Part shown: in pieces, positions 43,068 through 52,448 of the stretch
Position numbering within the stretch: position 1 is the first letter of the stretch
Layout of the letters: each line of letters opens with the position of its first letter
Assembly: GCF_009847015.1 (NCBI RefSeq)
Contig: NZ_WVEM01000002.1
Location: forward strand, 124,001-188,000
Direction of reading: 5' to 3'
Source of the DNA: Sunxiuqinia indica
GTDB lineage: Bacteria > Bacteroidota > Bacteroidia > Bacteroidales > Prolixibacteraceae
Length of the DNA stretch: 64,000 bases
Notes under the pieces: generated by a model
Databases searched by the model: none
The model's input: the letters and a program-made list of their open reading frames with translations, nothing else
Told to the model about the DNA's origin: nothing
Made by a program: the position numbers and the translations under genes

Positions 43068-44552
43068 ATGAAGCGACTACATATATTTGTTTTAAAAACT
43101 TTCTTGGGTCCATTTTTAATGACCTTTTTCATTTGTGTCTTTGTACTGCTAATGCAATTTCTTTGGAAGTACATTGATGACATGGTTGGTAAAGGTTTAG
43201 AGTGGAACATTGTCGCAGAATTATTGCTGTATGCTTCCTTTGCGCTTGTCCCAATGGCTTTTCCGCTAGCCATGCTGCTGGCATCAATTATGACATTTGG
43301 TAATTTGGGTGAGAATTATGAACTGGTTGCTATTAAAGCATCCGGAATTTCATTATTCCGAATCATGAAACCATTAATAGGTGTTGCGATTGTACTAACC
43401 TTATTCGCCTTTTATTTTTCCAACAATATTCTGCCAAAAACAAATCTGAAATTTGGAGCTTTGCTTTCAAGTGTGAAAAGGCAAAAACCGGAAATGGTGA
43501 TTTCTGAAGGTGTTTTTACAAATGAAATTGATGGCTATAGCATAAAAGTTGATCGAAAGGGCAAAAATAACAATATGCTTTATGGTTTAATGATTTACGA
43601 TCACAAAGAAAATAAAGGAAATGTGACAGTAACGGTGGCCGACTCCGGTTTTATGAAGATTTCAGAAGATAAAAAATACATGACCATGACCATGTTTAAT
43701 GGTCAGTCGGCAACTGACGAAGAGCCAAATAGAAGAGGGAAGAACAGAACCTTTCCTTTTCGTAGAGAACGATTTGGAAAAGAGGTTGTAACAATCCCTT
43801 TGGAAGGTTTTGATTTTGAGCGCACTGACGAAAGTAGAATGCGAAGTCACTATAAAATGATGAACCTCGACCAACTAAACTTCATTGAAGACTCCATGTA
43901 TCAGTCGTATAAAAAGCGAGTACGGCGATTTGCGATATCGATGAGATACCCTCGGGCCCTAAATGAGCGGGTGCTTGCTTTAACCGAAACCCAGGATTCA
44001 ATCCAGCATCCTCATCGATTTGTACAGGATACCATTGTTGCTTTTGACACAATTTACCAAGCACTTACTCCACAGGTTCAAAATGAATTGATAACCATGG
44101 CTATTGGACAGGCTCGCACGAACCATCAGACTATTAATCAAAACCTGAACGAATTATATAATCAAAAGAAATCGATCAATAAGCTGACCATGGAGAAACA
44201 TAAGAAGTTCACCTGGTCCTTTGCCTGCTTTATATTCTTTTTTATTGGAGCACCACTTGGAGCCATTATTCGTAAAGGTGGATTAGGAATGCCTGTGGTT
44301 GTATCCATTTTAATGTTTATTACCTATTACATGGTTTCGATTACGGGAGAGAAATTTGCGCGTGAAGACATGTGGAACATGACTAATGGCATGTGGTTTT
44401 CAACCTACTTGTTTTTACCCTTAGGCATATTTTTGTCCTACAAATCAGCTAACGACTCCGGCTTATTCAACATTGAAGTATATCAGTATCAGCTTAAACG
44501 CTTGTTTAGCTTTTTGTTTAGGCGAAAAAGCAAACCGGAAACCACTTCATAA
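43068..44552 (+). CDS. LptF/LptG (YjgP/YjgQ) family permease
   Basis: 494 residues. Helices at about 14-34, 52-85 and 102-122 lie before a long periplasmic jelly-roll part (about 130-350); three helices follow (about 385-460). MKRLHIFVLKTFLGPFLMTF and the GKGLEWNIVAELLLY segment are the family opening. It extracts lipopolysaccharide from the inner membrane with LptB. The insertion between about 225 and 330, rich in basic and acidic residues, makes it longer than the 360-residue E. coli proteins, which is usual in Bacteroidota. Two glycosyltransferase genes follow at once, likely one operon. Confidence 0.88.
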   Translation: MKRLHIFVLKTFLGPFLMTFFICVFVLLMQFLWKYIDDMVGKGLEWNIVAELLLYASFALVPMAFPLAMLLASIMTFGNLGENYELVAIKASGISLFRIMKPLIGVAIVLTLFAFYFSNNILPKTNLKFGALLSSVKRQKPEMVISEGVFTNEIDGYSIKVDRKGKNNNMLYGLMIYDHKENKGNVTVTVADSGFMKISEDKKYMTMTMFNGQSATDEEPNRRGKNRTFPFRRERFGKEVVTIPLEGFDFERTDESRMRSHYKMMNLDQLNFIEDSMYQSYKKRVRRFAISMRYPRALNERVLALTETQDSIQHPHRFVQDTIVAFDTIYQALTPQVQNELITMAIGQARTNHQTINQNLNELYNQKKSINKLTMEKHKKFTWSFACFIFFFIGAPLGAIIRKGGLGMPVVVSILMFITYYMVSITGEKFAREDMWNMTNGMWFSTYLFLPLGIFLSYKSANDSGLFNIEVYQYQLKRLFSFLFRRKSKPETTS

Positions 44553-44553
44553 T

Positions 44554-45759
44554 ATGAGAATTCTTCAGCTGTGTAATAAAGTTCCATGGCCCCCTAAAGA
44601 CGGGGGGGCAATAGCTATGTTAACCATATGCAAAGGTTTTTCATTACTTGGGCACGAGGTTGACATACTGGCCATGAACACGCATAAACATCATATTTCA
44701 ATTCAGGATATACCGGAAAGTCTTAAAGAGAAAGTCAACTTCCAGCTGGTTGAAGTCCCGGCCAAAATAACGATGGGTGGATTGATCGGTAATTTGCTTT
44801 TTTCGCAACTTCCGTATAATGCTCGACGTTTTTTGGACGAGAGTTTTGCTAATCAGCTAATTAAAACACTGCGAAACAATGAGTATGATGTTATACAACT
44901 CGAAGGGCTGTACCTTTGTCCTTACATCTCATTAATCAAAGAACACTCGAGCGCATTAATCGCGTACCGGGCTCACAATGTAGAGCATGAGATCTGGGAA
45001 CGAACCGCAGCAGTAACGCCGGGAATTAAGCGAATTTATCTTCAACTACTGGCCAAGCGCATTAAGAAATTTGAGATCGGGCATCTAAACGATTATGATG
45101 TTTTAATTCCGATCACCGATCGCGATGGTGACATTCTGGATCAATTGGGGAATACGAAACCGAAACATACCACACAGGCAGGCATCGATTTAGCCACGCT
45201 TGTTCCCAGAGCCGGGAAATTAGAATATCCGTCGGTATTTCATATTGGAGCGCTCGACTGGGCTCCGAACCAGGAAGGACTGCTTTGGTTCCTGGAAAAC
45301 GTCTGGATGAAACTACATCAGAAATATCCGGAGCTTAAATTTTACGTGGCTGGACGAAATGCACCGGACTGGCTCGAGTCGAAGCTGAAATATAAGAATG
45401 TAGAGTATCTGGGTGAAATTGAAGATGCCTATGCGTTCATGAATTCAAAAGCAATCATGGTGGTTCCATTGCTCTCCGGAAGTGGTATGCGTGTGAAGAT
45501 CATCGAAGGGTTGGCACTCGGGAAAGCGATTATTTCCACGGCAATTGGAGCTGAAGGGATTGCGGTGGAAAATAACAAGCATTTCATTTTAGCAGACAAT
45601 GCTAATTCCTTTATCGAGGGAATTGTTAAATTGATCAACGATCGGTCGAAATACGATCAACTTTGTAAAAATGCCGTAGATTTTACGAACGAACATTTTG
45701 ACAATATGGCGTTTGCCGAATCCTTAATCGATTTTTATAAGCAGCATATCAATGCTTGA
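44554..45759 (+). CDS. GT4-like glycosyltransferase
   Basis: 401 residues from the ATG at 44554, one base after the permease stop. N-terminal acceptor half: LCNKVPWPPKDGGAIAML (residues 6-23). C-terminal donor half with VFHIGALDWAPNQEGLLWF (about 227-245) and the ExG-rich VVPLLSGSGMRVKIIEGLALGKAII (split: VVPLLSGSGMRVKI then EGLALGKAIIST, about 304-330), which is the GT-B nucleotide-sugar site. Role in surface polysaccharide or lipid glycosylation inferred from its LptF/G and GT2 neighbours. Confidence 0.85.
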   Translation: MRILQLCNKVPWPPKDGGAIAMLTICKGFSLLGHEVDILAMNTHKHHISIQDIPESLKEKVNFQLVEVPAKITMGGLIGNLLFSQLPYNARRFLDESFANQLIKTLRNNEYDVIQLEGLYLCPYISLIKEHSSALIAYRAHNVEHEIWERTAAVTPGIKRIYLQLLAKRIKKFEIGHLNDYDVLIPITDRDGDILDQLGNTKPKHTTQAGIDLATLVPRAGKLEYPSVFHIGALDWAPNQEGLLWFLENVWMKLHQKYPELKFYVAGRNAPDWLESKLKYKNVEYLGEIEDAYAFMNSKAIMVVPLLSGSGMRVKIIEGLALGKAIISTAIGAEGIAVENNKHFILADNANSFIEGIVKLINDRSKYDQLCKNAVDFTNEHFDNMAFAESLIDFYKQHINA

Positions 45760-46945
45760 GATCTTATTCCTGATATCATTAATTGTGGTTTTATACACCT
45801 ATGTGGGGTATGCAGCAATCATATGGATATTGGTAATAATTAAGCGCTTGTTTGGTGCAAAACTGAAAGAACTCAATCTTGATGCGGCTAATCTTCCCGA
45901 AGTTTGTTTGTTTGTAACGGCTTACAACGAAATTGAAGTTGCCCGGCAAAAGGTAGAGAACTCATTTAAACTGAATTATCCCAAAGATAAAATCCAGTAT
46001 TTATGGATGACTGACGGATCGACCGACGGAACACCAGAATTTCTACGGCAGTTCCCGGAACTACAGGTTGAGCATACGCCCGAACGGCTTGGGAAGATTC
46101 ACGCGATGAACCGTGGGCTAGCGTTTGTTAAAACTCCACTGGTGATATTTTCCGATAGCAATACCATTCTGGGCGAACAATCAATCATGGAAATTGTCCG
46201 TCAGTTTCAAAACCCAGCAGTTGGTTGTGTTGCCGGCGAAAAACGAATCTTGGAAAAGGACGAGGACTCCGCAGCTGCTTCCGGGGAGGGATTCTATTGG
46301 AAACTGGAATCGTTTATAAAAAGAATGGATGCTGAGTTTAGCTCAGCAGTTGGCGCTGCCGGTGAACTTTTTGCCATTCGCACCGATTTATTCAAGCCGG
46401 TTGAGCCGGATACTATCCTCGATGACTTTATCATTTCGCTGCGTATTGCCGAGAGTGGATATCGGGTTGCATATACGCCAAATGCTTATGCTGTAGAGTC
46501 AGCGTCGGCAAGTGTAAAAGAAGAACTGAAGCGCAAAATACGCATTGCCGCAGGAGGCCTGCAAGCCATTTTCCGGTTGCCACAGCTGCTCAACCCTCTT
46601 CGCAACGGCCGGCTTAGTTTTCAGTATATTTCGCATAAAATACTTCGATGGACGATTGCTCCTTTTGCACTGTTTGGCATCTTTCTTATCAATCTCTTAA
46701 TTTTGGTGAAAAACAACACATTTGATGTCGATAATTTCTATGCGGTGTTCCTGTACTTTCAGTTAACTTTGTATGTTATTGCCGCAATTGGCTGGCAGTC
46801 AGAAAACAAGCAGATTCGTTTCAAATTTTTCTTTATTCCGTACTATTTCGTTGCCATGAATTACGCCTCCATAAAAGGAATTGTTCGCTACTTTAAAGGC
46901 AAACAATCTGTTGTTTGGGAGAAATCCAAGCGGGCAAAGGTGTAA
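45752..46945 (+). CDS. Membrane GT2 glycosyltransferase
   Basis: 397 residues. One N-terminal helix (about 3-25), a GT-A domain with VTAYNEIEVARQKV (about 52), WMTDGSTDGTPEFL (about 88), SDSNTILGEQS (DxN/DxD, about 131), VAGEKRI and ILDDFIISLRIAESGYRV (about 228-245), and C-terminal helices at about 300-370. Architecture is that of processive or lipid-linked GT2 enzymes. It overlaps the GT4 gene by 8 nt, so both are coupled. Confidence 0.87.
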   Translation: MLEILFLISLIVVLYTYVGYAAIIWILVIIKRLFGAKLKELNLDAANLPEVCLFVTAYNEIEVARQKVENSFKLNYPKDKIQYLWMTDGSTDGTPEFLRQFPELQVEHTPERLGKIHAMNRGLAFVKTPLVIFSDSNTILGEQSIMEIVRQFQNPAVGCVAGEKRILEKDEDSAAASGEGFYWKLESFIKRMDAEFSSAVGAAGELFAIRTDLFKPVEPDTILDDFIISLRIAESGYRVAYTPNAYAVESASASVKEELKRKIRIAAGGLQAIFRLPQLLNPLRNGRLSFQYISHKILRWTIAPFALFGIFLINLLILVKNNTFDVDNFYAVFLYFQLTLYVIAAIGWQSENKQIRFKFFFIPYYFVAMNYASIKGIVRYFKGKQSVVWEKSKRAKV

Positions 46946-46974
46946 ATTGTCATTTTAAAATCGATATTTTTCCG

Positions 46975-46982
46975 TAGTTTTG
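46975..46982 (+). promoter_or_regulatory. Predicted -7 element for ribBA (TAGTTTTG)
   Basis: Exact TAnnTTTG match 29 nt before the ATG. The short 66-nt gap leaves no room for an FMN riboswitch. Confidence 0.5.
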
Positions 46983-47011
46983 CACCTGCATTTTGCAAAC
47001 CAAATATCACA

Positions 47012-48235
47012 ATGGACGAGTTCAAATTAAATACTGTACCCGAGGCAATTGACGCCATTAGAAAAGGGGATCTGATTATTGTTGTAGACGACGAAGATCG
47101 TGAGAATGAAGGTGATTTTATTGCCGCGGCTGAATTAATGACGCCTGAAAAGGTGAACTTTATGGCAACACACGGGCGAGGGCTCATTTGTGTTCCGCTA
47201 ACTGAAAGTCGCTGTGAGGAGCTTAATCTCGAGCTGATGGTTGGTAAAAATACCTCATCACACCAAACACCGTTTACTGTCTCTGTCGACTTAACGGGGC
47301 ATGGCTGCACGACAGGAATTTCTGCCAGCGACCGGGCTAAAACAATTTTAGCGCTAACTGATGACAATATTGATCCGGAAGAGCTGGGGCGGCCTGGGCA
47401 TATTTTTCCATTGAAAGCAAAAGACCGCGGTGTTTTGCGCCGTGCCGGACACACTGAAGCCGCAATTGACCTGGCGCGTTTGGCAGGACTCAAATCTGCC
47501 GGGGTATTGGTCGAAATTATGAACGAAGATGGCACCATGGCCAGACTTCCGGAACTGATGGAAGTCGCTGATAAGTTTGACCTGAAAATTATATCCATCA
47601 AAGATTTAATAGCCTACCTGCTGAAATTTGAAAGTTTGGTTGATCAAGGCGAAGAAGTTCAAATGCCAACTAAATACGGCGATTTCAGAATTATACCTTT
47701 CCGTCAGAAATCAAACGGAGCAGAACACGTTGCCCTGATTAAAGGTAGCTGGGAAGAAAAAGAGGAAATTTTGGTCCGCATGCATTCATCGTGCATGACC
47801 GGAGATATTTTTGGTTCGATGCGTTGCGAGTGCGGAGAACAACTGCACAAGTCAATGGAAATGATTGAAGAGGCAGGCAAAGGCGTGATTGTTTACATGA
47901 TGCAGGAAGGTCGTGGAATTGGCTTGATGAATAAAATAGCAGCCTACAAACTACAAGACGAGGGCATGGACACCATCGATGCCAACATCCACCTGGGATT
48001 TCAGGCTGACGAGCGCGACTATGGAGTTGGTGCTCAGATACTGCGGAAAGTGGGTGTTTGCAAAATGAAATTGCTGACGAACAATCCGGTAAAACGTGTC
48101 GGTATTGAAGGCTACGGTCTGGAAGTTACCGAAACGATTCCGGTTGAAGTAGAACCAAATCAATACAACCAACAATACCTGAAGACCAAACGCGACCGCA
48201 TGGGGCATTTCCTTCAGAAATTTAAATATGACTAG
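47012..48235 (+). CDS. ribBA: Bifunctional 3,4-dihydroxy-2-butanone-4-phosphate synthase / GTP cyclohydrolase II
   Basis: 407 residues. RibB half (1-205): [14 protein letters not shown] acidic site (about 24-37), [11 protein letters not shown] (about 56) and [14 protein letters not shown] (about 150). RibA half (about 210-407): [20 protein letters not shown] with the Zn cysteines (about 256-275), [18 protein letters not shown] (about 297-314) and [10 protein letters not shown] (about 354). It supplies both precursors of riboflavin. All active-site blocks are intact. DUF5522 follows by 8 nt. Confidence 0.96.
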   Translation: MDEFKLNTVPEAIDAIRKGDLIIVVDDEDRENEGDFIAAAELMTPEKVNFMATHGRGLICVPLTESRCEELNLELMVGKNTSSHQTPFTVSVDLTGHGCTTGISASDRAKTILALTDDNIDPEELGRPGHIFPLKAKDRGVLRRAGHTEAAIDLARLAGLKSAGVLVEIMNEDGTMARLPELMEVADKFDLKIISIKDLIAYLLKFESLVDQGEEVQMPTKYGDFRIIPFRQKSNGAEHVALIKGSWEEKEEILVRMHSSCMTGDIFGSMRCECGEQLHKSMEMIEEAGKGVIVYMMQEGRGIGLMNKIAAYKLQDEGMDTIDANIHLGFQADERDYGVGAQILRKVGVCKMKLLTNNPVKRVGIEGYGLEVTETIPVEVEPNQYNQQYLKTKRDRMGHFLQKFKYD

Positions 48236-48243
48236 CACTCGTT

Positions 48244-48468
48244 ATGGGGATGTTTGATCATTTATTTCCCGATAGTTACGACAACTCAGTCGAAGGAGAA
48301 GATTACTACCTCTCCAAAGAAGGTTACCGGGTAATGACCGAAAGTTATTTGGTAAAACGAGGTTATTGTTGCTCCAATGGTTGTAAGCACTGCCCCTACG
48401 ATCCGAAAGCTAAAAAAGGAAATCGGAAATTACGACCCGATGTGGCCAGAAAATATCAGACTCCCTGA
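48244..48468 (+). CDS. DUF5522 small cysteine-rich protein
   Basis: 74 residues. YCCSNGCKHCPYDPKAKKG (about 42-60) carries four cysteines in a CC-x3-C-x2-C pattern that looks like a metal site. YYLSKEGYRVMTESYLVKRG precedes it. This is the DUF5522 family, small proteins found beside different core genes in Bacteroidota. Biochemical role unknown. Co-transcribed with ribBA, 8 nt spacing. Confidence 0.8.
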   Translation: MGMFDHLFPDSYDNSVEGEDYYLSKEGYRVMTESYLVKRGYCCSNGCKHCPYDPKAKKGNRKLRPDVARKYQTP

Positions 48469-48493
48469 TTTGCCTTGGTTATCCGTTTGTATG

Positions 48494-48525
48494 TTGGAAT
48501 TTGGTTCTCGATAAATGTATCTTTG
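48494..48525 (+). promoter_or_regulatory. Promoter of fmt (TTG-N21-TATCTTTG)
   Basis: TTG at 48494-48496 and an exact -7 element at 48518-48525 with 21-nt spacing. It overlaps an upstream in-frame ATG (48515), so the fmt start must be the ATG at 48542. Confidence 0.65.
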
Positions 48526-48541
48526 CACAAAAGCAGATATC

Positions 48542-49504
48542 ATGACCGGAAAAGATTTACGCATTGTTTTTATGGGAACGCCCGATTTTGCTGTGGCGAG
48601 TTTAAAGGCTATAGTTGAAAATGGCTATCAGGTTGTTGGTGTAATTACCTCGCCCGACAAACCGGCCGGCAGAGGTCGCAAGTTGCAAGAGTCGGCTGTT
48701 AAGCAATACGCTGTTGAAAAAGGACTGCACATTATGCAGCCTCCAAAATTGAAAAATCCGGAATTTATTGAAGAACTCAAAAGCCTGAATGCGGACCTAC
48801 AGGTTGTGGTTGCTTTCCGAATGTTACCCGAAGTGGTTTGGGATATGCCGAGATTAGGAACATTCAATCTTCACGGATCGCTTTTGCCACAATATCGTGG
48901 AGCGGCTCCATTAAATTGGGCTGTAATGAATGGTGACAAAGAAACCGGGGTAACAACCTTCCTGTTATCGCACGAGATTGACACCGGAGCAATCCTGTTC
49001 AGCGAAAAAACACCCATCGGCACCAATGATACCGTTGGAGATATTCACGACCGCTTGATGGATATTGGAGCAGGCTTAGTGTTGAAAACGGTTGATGCTT
49101 TAGCTGAAGGCAACTACTCAACGGTGGAGCAAGATGAAATTCAAGCAAATGAATTAAAGCCGGCTCCTAAAATTTTTAAAGACGATTGCCGTATTGAGTG
49201 GAATAAACCGGCTGAAGAAATTCGCAACCAAATTCGAGGCTTATCGCCCTACCCGGCAGCCTGGACCGGCCTGGAAGACGAATCGGACAAAAGCTATTCA
49301 ATGAAAATCTACTTTGCCAACTTCGGTGAGGCTACCGATGTTAAGCCCGGAACAATTGATTCGGATGATAAAACCTATCTGAAAATTGCTGCAGGCGATA
49401 AATGGTTGTTTGTTACCGACCTTCAACTAAGTGGTAAGAAACGCATGAAAACGGAAGATTTTCTCCGCGGATTTCATAATGCTTCATCACTCAAAACAAC
49501 CTGA
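48542..49504 (+). CDS. fmt: Methionyl-tRNA formyltransferase
   Basis: 320 residues from the ATG at 48542, the first ATG after the predicted promoter. It formylates initiator Met-tRNA with 10-formyl-tetrahydrofolate. Conserved parts: IVFMGTPDFAVASL (about 8-21), the catalytic NLHGSLLPQYRGAAPLNWA with the N-H-D type site (about 109-127), and HEIDTGAILF (about 145). The C-terminal OB-like domain (about 210-315) has IRGLSPYPAAWT. Normal length. Confidence 0.95.
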   Translation: MTGKDLRIVFMGTPDFAVASLKAIVENGYQVVGVITSPDKPAGRGRKLQESAVKQYAVEKGLHIMQPPKLKNPEFIEELKSLNADLQVVVAFRMLPEVVWDMPRLGTFNLHGSLLPQYRGAAPLNWAVMNGDKETGVTTFLLSHEIDTGAILFSEKTPIGTNDTVGDIHDRLMDIGAGLVLKTVDALAEGNYSTVEQDEIQANELKPAPKIFKDDCRIEWNKPAEEIRNQIRGLSPYPAAWTGLEDESDKSYSMKIYFANFGEATDVKPGTIDSDDKTYLKIAAGDKWLFVTDLQLSGKKRMKTEDFLRGFHNASSLKTT

Positions 49505-49676
49505 TAGCGAGGCTTCAAAAATAGTCATCATGTTGCTTGAACTGTCCCGTTTCACATTCCGGTAAACGCATGAGTTTGTTCTAATTGATTCGTTATTAAA
49601 AGTTTAACGGCTCGTGACTTTTCTGTGATACTTAAGCCAGACCTTAGTGATAGATTAATTTTAAAAATTTATTGCT

Positions 49677-50933
49677 ATGAAAGTTTTCAGATTAACATTG
49701 AGTTTGGCATTGGTCGGATTGTTATTCACGCAATGTCTTAAAAAAGATTTTCCACATGGTGGCGATCATCTCCCTGCGAAAATGTACACGGTAACAGTTG
49801 AAAATGTTTCTGCCAATTACATGTTCTTCGAGTCGGGTGTTTCAAGTATTCCGGAGGGAGCCAGTGAGGCAGGTCCCGCACATCCGGGAGAGTCATTCAA
49901 ATTTTCGTTCCATGCCGGGTCAAATCATAAATTGTCTTTTGCAACCATGTATGGTTTTTCGAACGACGGATTTTATGCCCCCGATGGAATGGGAATTGAC
50001 CTCTATAACAGTGGTAGCCCGGTAACTGGCGATATTACCTCGCAAGTGATGTTGTGGGATGCCGGAACACAAGTGAACCAGATGCCCGGTATGGACAATA
50101 TGCATGATGGTACTGATGAAAATGGAGTCGTTCAGTTAATGTCGGCAGTGGGCGATGGCTATGATTACGGCATGGTTGGCACAAACCTGATGGTGACGCT
50201 GGATTATGACGGCAACAGTATGTTTACGGTAACCATCGACAATCTTCCTACTACAACAACGGGTATCTCACCGGTAACCTGGGTGGTGCACACCAGCGAA
50301 AACCCGCTCTTTGAAGCCGGAATGGCTGATTACGACAAAGGGCTTGAAGACCTTGCTGAAACAGGAAACGCATCGGTTTTAGGTGATTATCTTTCGATGA
50401 ATAGCGGCTACGTTTCGCCAATCGCGCCTGTTTTATGGGTTATTCATGACAAAGACGACAGGCCTGTATTTACCGAAAACAACCCCGATTATGGCTGGGG
50501 ACTGGAGCTGCTTGCTGAAACGGGAGATCCTTCAGAATTAAATACATCGTTGATGGATAATGGTTATACTTCGGGTGTTTCCAATATGCCTGATATTGCC
50601 GGTGGTGCAGGGCCAATATTTCCCGGTGATAAGTATACATTCACCATTGAAGCAAAGCCCAATAAATACCTGAGTATAGCCAGTATGTTGGGAAATTCGA
50701 ATGACGAGTTTTTTGCTTTTGGCGACGATGGTATCAAACTAACTTTTGGCAATGCGGTAAAAGACATTACCAGCGAAGTAATGATTTGGGATGCTGGAAC
50801 TGAGCCAAACGAGTATCCCGGCACGAAAACCTCTAACGAAGATGTTGAAGGAGGCACGGTGCGCATGCTTGATGATGGATTCCCCTGGCCCGAAGCGTCA
50901 CAGGTAATTAAAGTAACCATACAGAAGAATTAG
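49677..50933 (+). CDS. Spondin-domain lipoprotein with rearranged submodules
   Basis: 418 residues. Lipobox LLFTQCLKKDF (Cys at 20). Two beta halves of a Spondin_N-like domain are seen: YTVTVENVSANYMFFESGV to SNDGFYAPDGMGIDL (about 37-108) and IFPGDKYTFTIEAKPNKYLS to SNDEFFAFGDDGIKLTF (about 316-360). Between them lie two copies of the helical SPVxWVxH...GLExLAETGxxSxL module (about 200-243 and 245-290). Each half is followed by ITS(Q/E)VM(L/I)WDAGT. Function unknown; surface or periplasmic lipoprotein. Single gene with a strong terminator. Confidence 0.78.
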   Translation: MKVFRLTLSLALVGLLFTQCLKKDFPHGGDHLPAKMYTVTVENVSANYMFFESGVSSIPEGASEAGPAHPGESFKFSFHAGSNHKLSFATMYGFSNDGFYAPDGMGIDLYNSGSPVTGDITSQVMLWDAGTQVNQMPGMDNMHDGTDENGVVQLMSAVGDGYDYGMVGTNLMVTLDYDGNSMFTVTIDNLPTTTTGISPVTWVVHTSENPLFEAGMADYDKGLEDLAETGNASVLGDYLSMNSGYVSPIAPVLWVIHDKDDRPVFTENNPDYGWGLELLAETGDPSELNTSLMDNGYTSGVSNMPDIAGGAGPIFPGDKYTFTIEAKPNKYLSIASMLGNSNDEFFAFGDDGIKLTFGNAVKDITSEVMIWDAGTEPNEYPGTKTSNEDVEGGTVRMLDDGFPWPEASQVIKVTIQKN

Positions 50934-50970
50934 TGATGAAGTAAGGTGTGATCAGGGGATGATTCCTCAG

Positions 50971-51006
50971 AAACCCTTCAGCTCATCATCAGCTGAAGGG
51001 TTTTTT
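50971..51006 (+). terminator. Terminator after the spondin-domain gene
   Basis: A 13-bp stem (AAACCCTTCAGCT with AGCTGAAGGGTTT), a 7-nt loop and a T-run; 38 nt after the stop. Confidence 0.9.
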
Positions 51007-51463
51007 CGTGCTAAAAATTGAATCGTTGATTTTACGACTCCGCTTTTTTGTATCTAAATGTACTTGAAAACACTGATGCAAGTGGGGCGCAACATTCGGA
51101 ATTACGCTTATTAACAGGCGAATGAGGACTGACCGTGGGCCTAATCGTTGCCAAATGACTGCTTGTTTCGGAGACTCCGGGCAGCACCAAAAAATGAACA
51201 CTATAATTTAAGCACTGTTGTCCGGGAGAAATAAAAACTTGGGTGATGCGAGAAACGAATGAAAATAGAACAGTTGATATTCAATAAGGTGGAGTGATGA
51301 GCTAAAGCCCGGACGTTCTAAGGTTAGTATGCCAGATATGACGCGGGCTTTAGCCCATCATTTGAAATTTTAACCGGACTCTAATGTAATTTAAGATAGA
51401 TTTGTAGTTTATTTGGTTGAAAGGTTGTAATTTGTATTCTACACCAGTAAAATTAGCGTAGTT
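51007..51463. other. Intergenic region between spondin and RAYT genes
   Basis: No gene on either strand that I can support. Apart from the REP-like palindrome at 51295-51360 the sequence holds no hairpin or repeat. GC content looks higher than in neighbouring spacers and the stretch near 51200 may be the end of a lost element. Confidence 0.6.
51295..51360. repeat. REP-like palindrome next to the RAYT gene
   Basis: TGATGAGCTAAAGCCCG (51295-51311) is the inverted copy, with one mismatch, of CGGGCTTTAGCCCATCA (51344-51360); the 32 nt between are partly self-complementary. GC-rich arms, a 17-bp stem and a position 104 nt before a REP-associated transposase gene match the REP/BIME pattern. No other copy occurs in the window. 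Confidence 0.65.
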
Positions 51464-52075
51464 ATGAAATTCGAAGCAGATACCATCTACCATATTTTCA
51501 ATCGGTCAAACGAACCCGTCTTTAAGTCCAGAACAAATTATCTTTTTTTCAAAGAACGACTGCGTGCATACGTACATCCGTGTTGTAACATTTTGGCATG
51601 GTGTTTAGTGCCAAATCATTTTCATCTTTTGGTGCAGCTAAAACCTGAAGGATTGTCGCTGAGAGTCAATAAAAATGGTCGATTGCAGCAGCAGCTGGCG
51701 GTTAATTTGCGACTAATGACCAGTTCGTACACTCGGGCCTATAATAAGGAAAACAGACAAACCGGCCGGTATTTTTCACAACCCACAAAAGCGAAAATAT
51801 TAAATCACGAACGGGTAGCACCCCTCGACGATTTTGCAAATGTTGATTACATCACCACTTGCTTTTTATACATCCATCAAATTCCGGTAATTCATAATCT
51901 GGTCAGTCATCCTTCTAAATGGGAGATGTCTTCGTTTAATTCTTACATCCACGATACCGACGATGGCTTAGTGGATAAAGATATCGCGTTTCAATACATT
52001 AGTCTTGAACCCGAGGCGGTCGACGTTCAATCAACAAGTTATCTCGATGAGTCGATTTTGGATAATTTGTACTAG
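51464..52075 (+). CDS. REP-associated tyrosine transposase (RAYT, Y1_Tnp / TnpA_REP)
   Basis: 203 residues. The HUH metal-binding motif is LVPNHFHLLVQL (about 48-59). A candidate catalytic Tyr lies in MTSSYTRAYNKENRQTGRYF (about 85-104). FNRSNEPVF near the start and FLYIHQIPVIHNLV toward the end match the Y1 transposase group found with REP sequences. These enzymes cut single-stranded REP hairpins and are vertically maintained domesticated relatives of IS200/IS605. No flanking IS ends are visible. The length fits an intact gene. Confidence 0.85.
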   Translation: MKFEADTIYHIFNRSNEPVFKSRTNYLFFKERLRAYVHPCCNILAWCLVPNHFHLLVQLKPEGLSLRVNKNGRLQQQLAVNLRLMTSSYTRAYNKENRQTGRYFSQPTKAKILNHERVAPLDDFANVDYITTCFLYIHQIPVIHNLVSHPSKWEMSSFNSYIHDTDDGLVDKDIAFQYISLEPEAVDVQSTSYLDESILDNLY

Positions 52076-52448
52076 CCATTCATCAATTTCCTTGCTCTTT
52101 CGAAACTTGTAAGCATAGTCTGATATTCGTTTCGAAACAAGTCAGCTGGTTTATGATTGCGCAGCTTTCCATGTCCGGTAATGGCATAAAAAACAAGGAA
52201 GAACAAACGAACTGCCCCCTTATTGAAAAACTTTCCGGGCAGACGTACTCAACTGGAAGATCCTTTTTCTTCTGAACCGATAGCGGCTATGTTTACTCAA
52301 AACGGATACTAATCGATATTTTTCTGACCACTTTTCGCCTGCTGCGGTCCACTTTTTATTTGGTTTGAGCCGTAACCAGTTTTTTTTTGACCAAAGACAT
52401 GTTTTTTACCTAGGTTTACCCTATAAAGTGCATCGTAGTTCGTTTAGA

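Noticed and set aside
46946-47011. Possible FMN riboswitch before ribBA
   Set aside because: Only 66 nt separate the genes and none of the conserved RFN segments is present.
50989-51201. Minus-strand 70-codon reading frame
   Set aside because: It overlaps the spondin gene terminator, has no protein-like pattern and no promoter.
51200-51240. Possible end of a lost insertion sequence near 51200-51240
   Set aside because: No inverted terminal repeat, target duplication or transposase fragment could be shown by eye.
52072-52248. Minus-strand stretch reading like protein (KLRNHKPADLFRNEYQ and so on)
   Set aside because: About 58 codons without ATG, bordered by stops and overlapping the end of the RAYT gene. 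Possibly a remnant, but no family is recognised.
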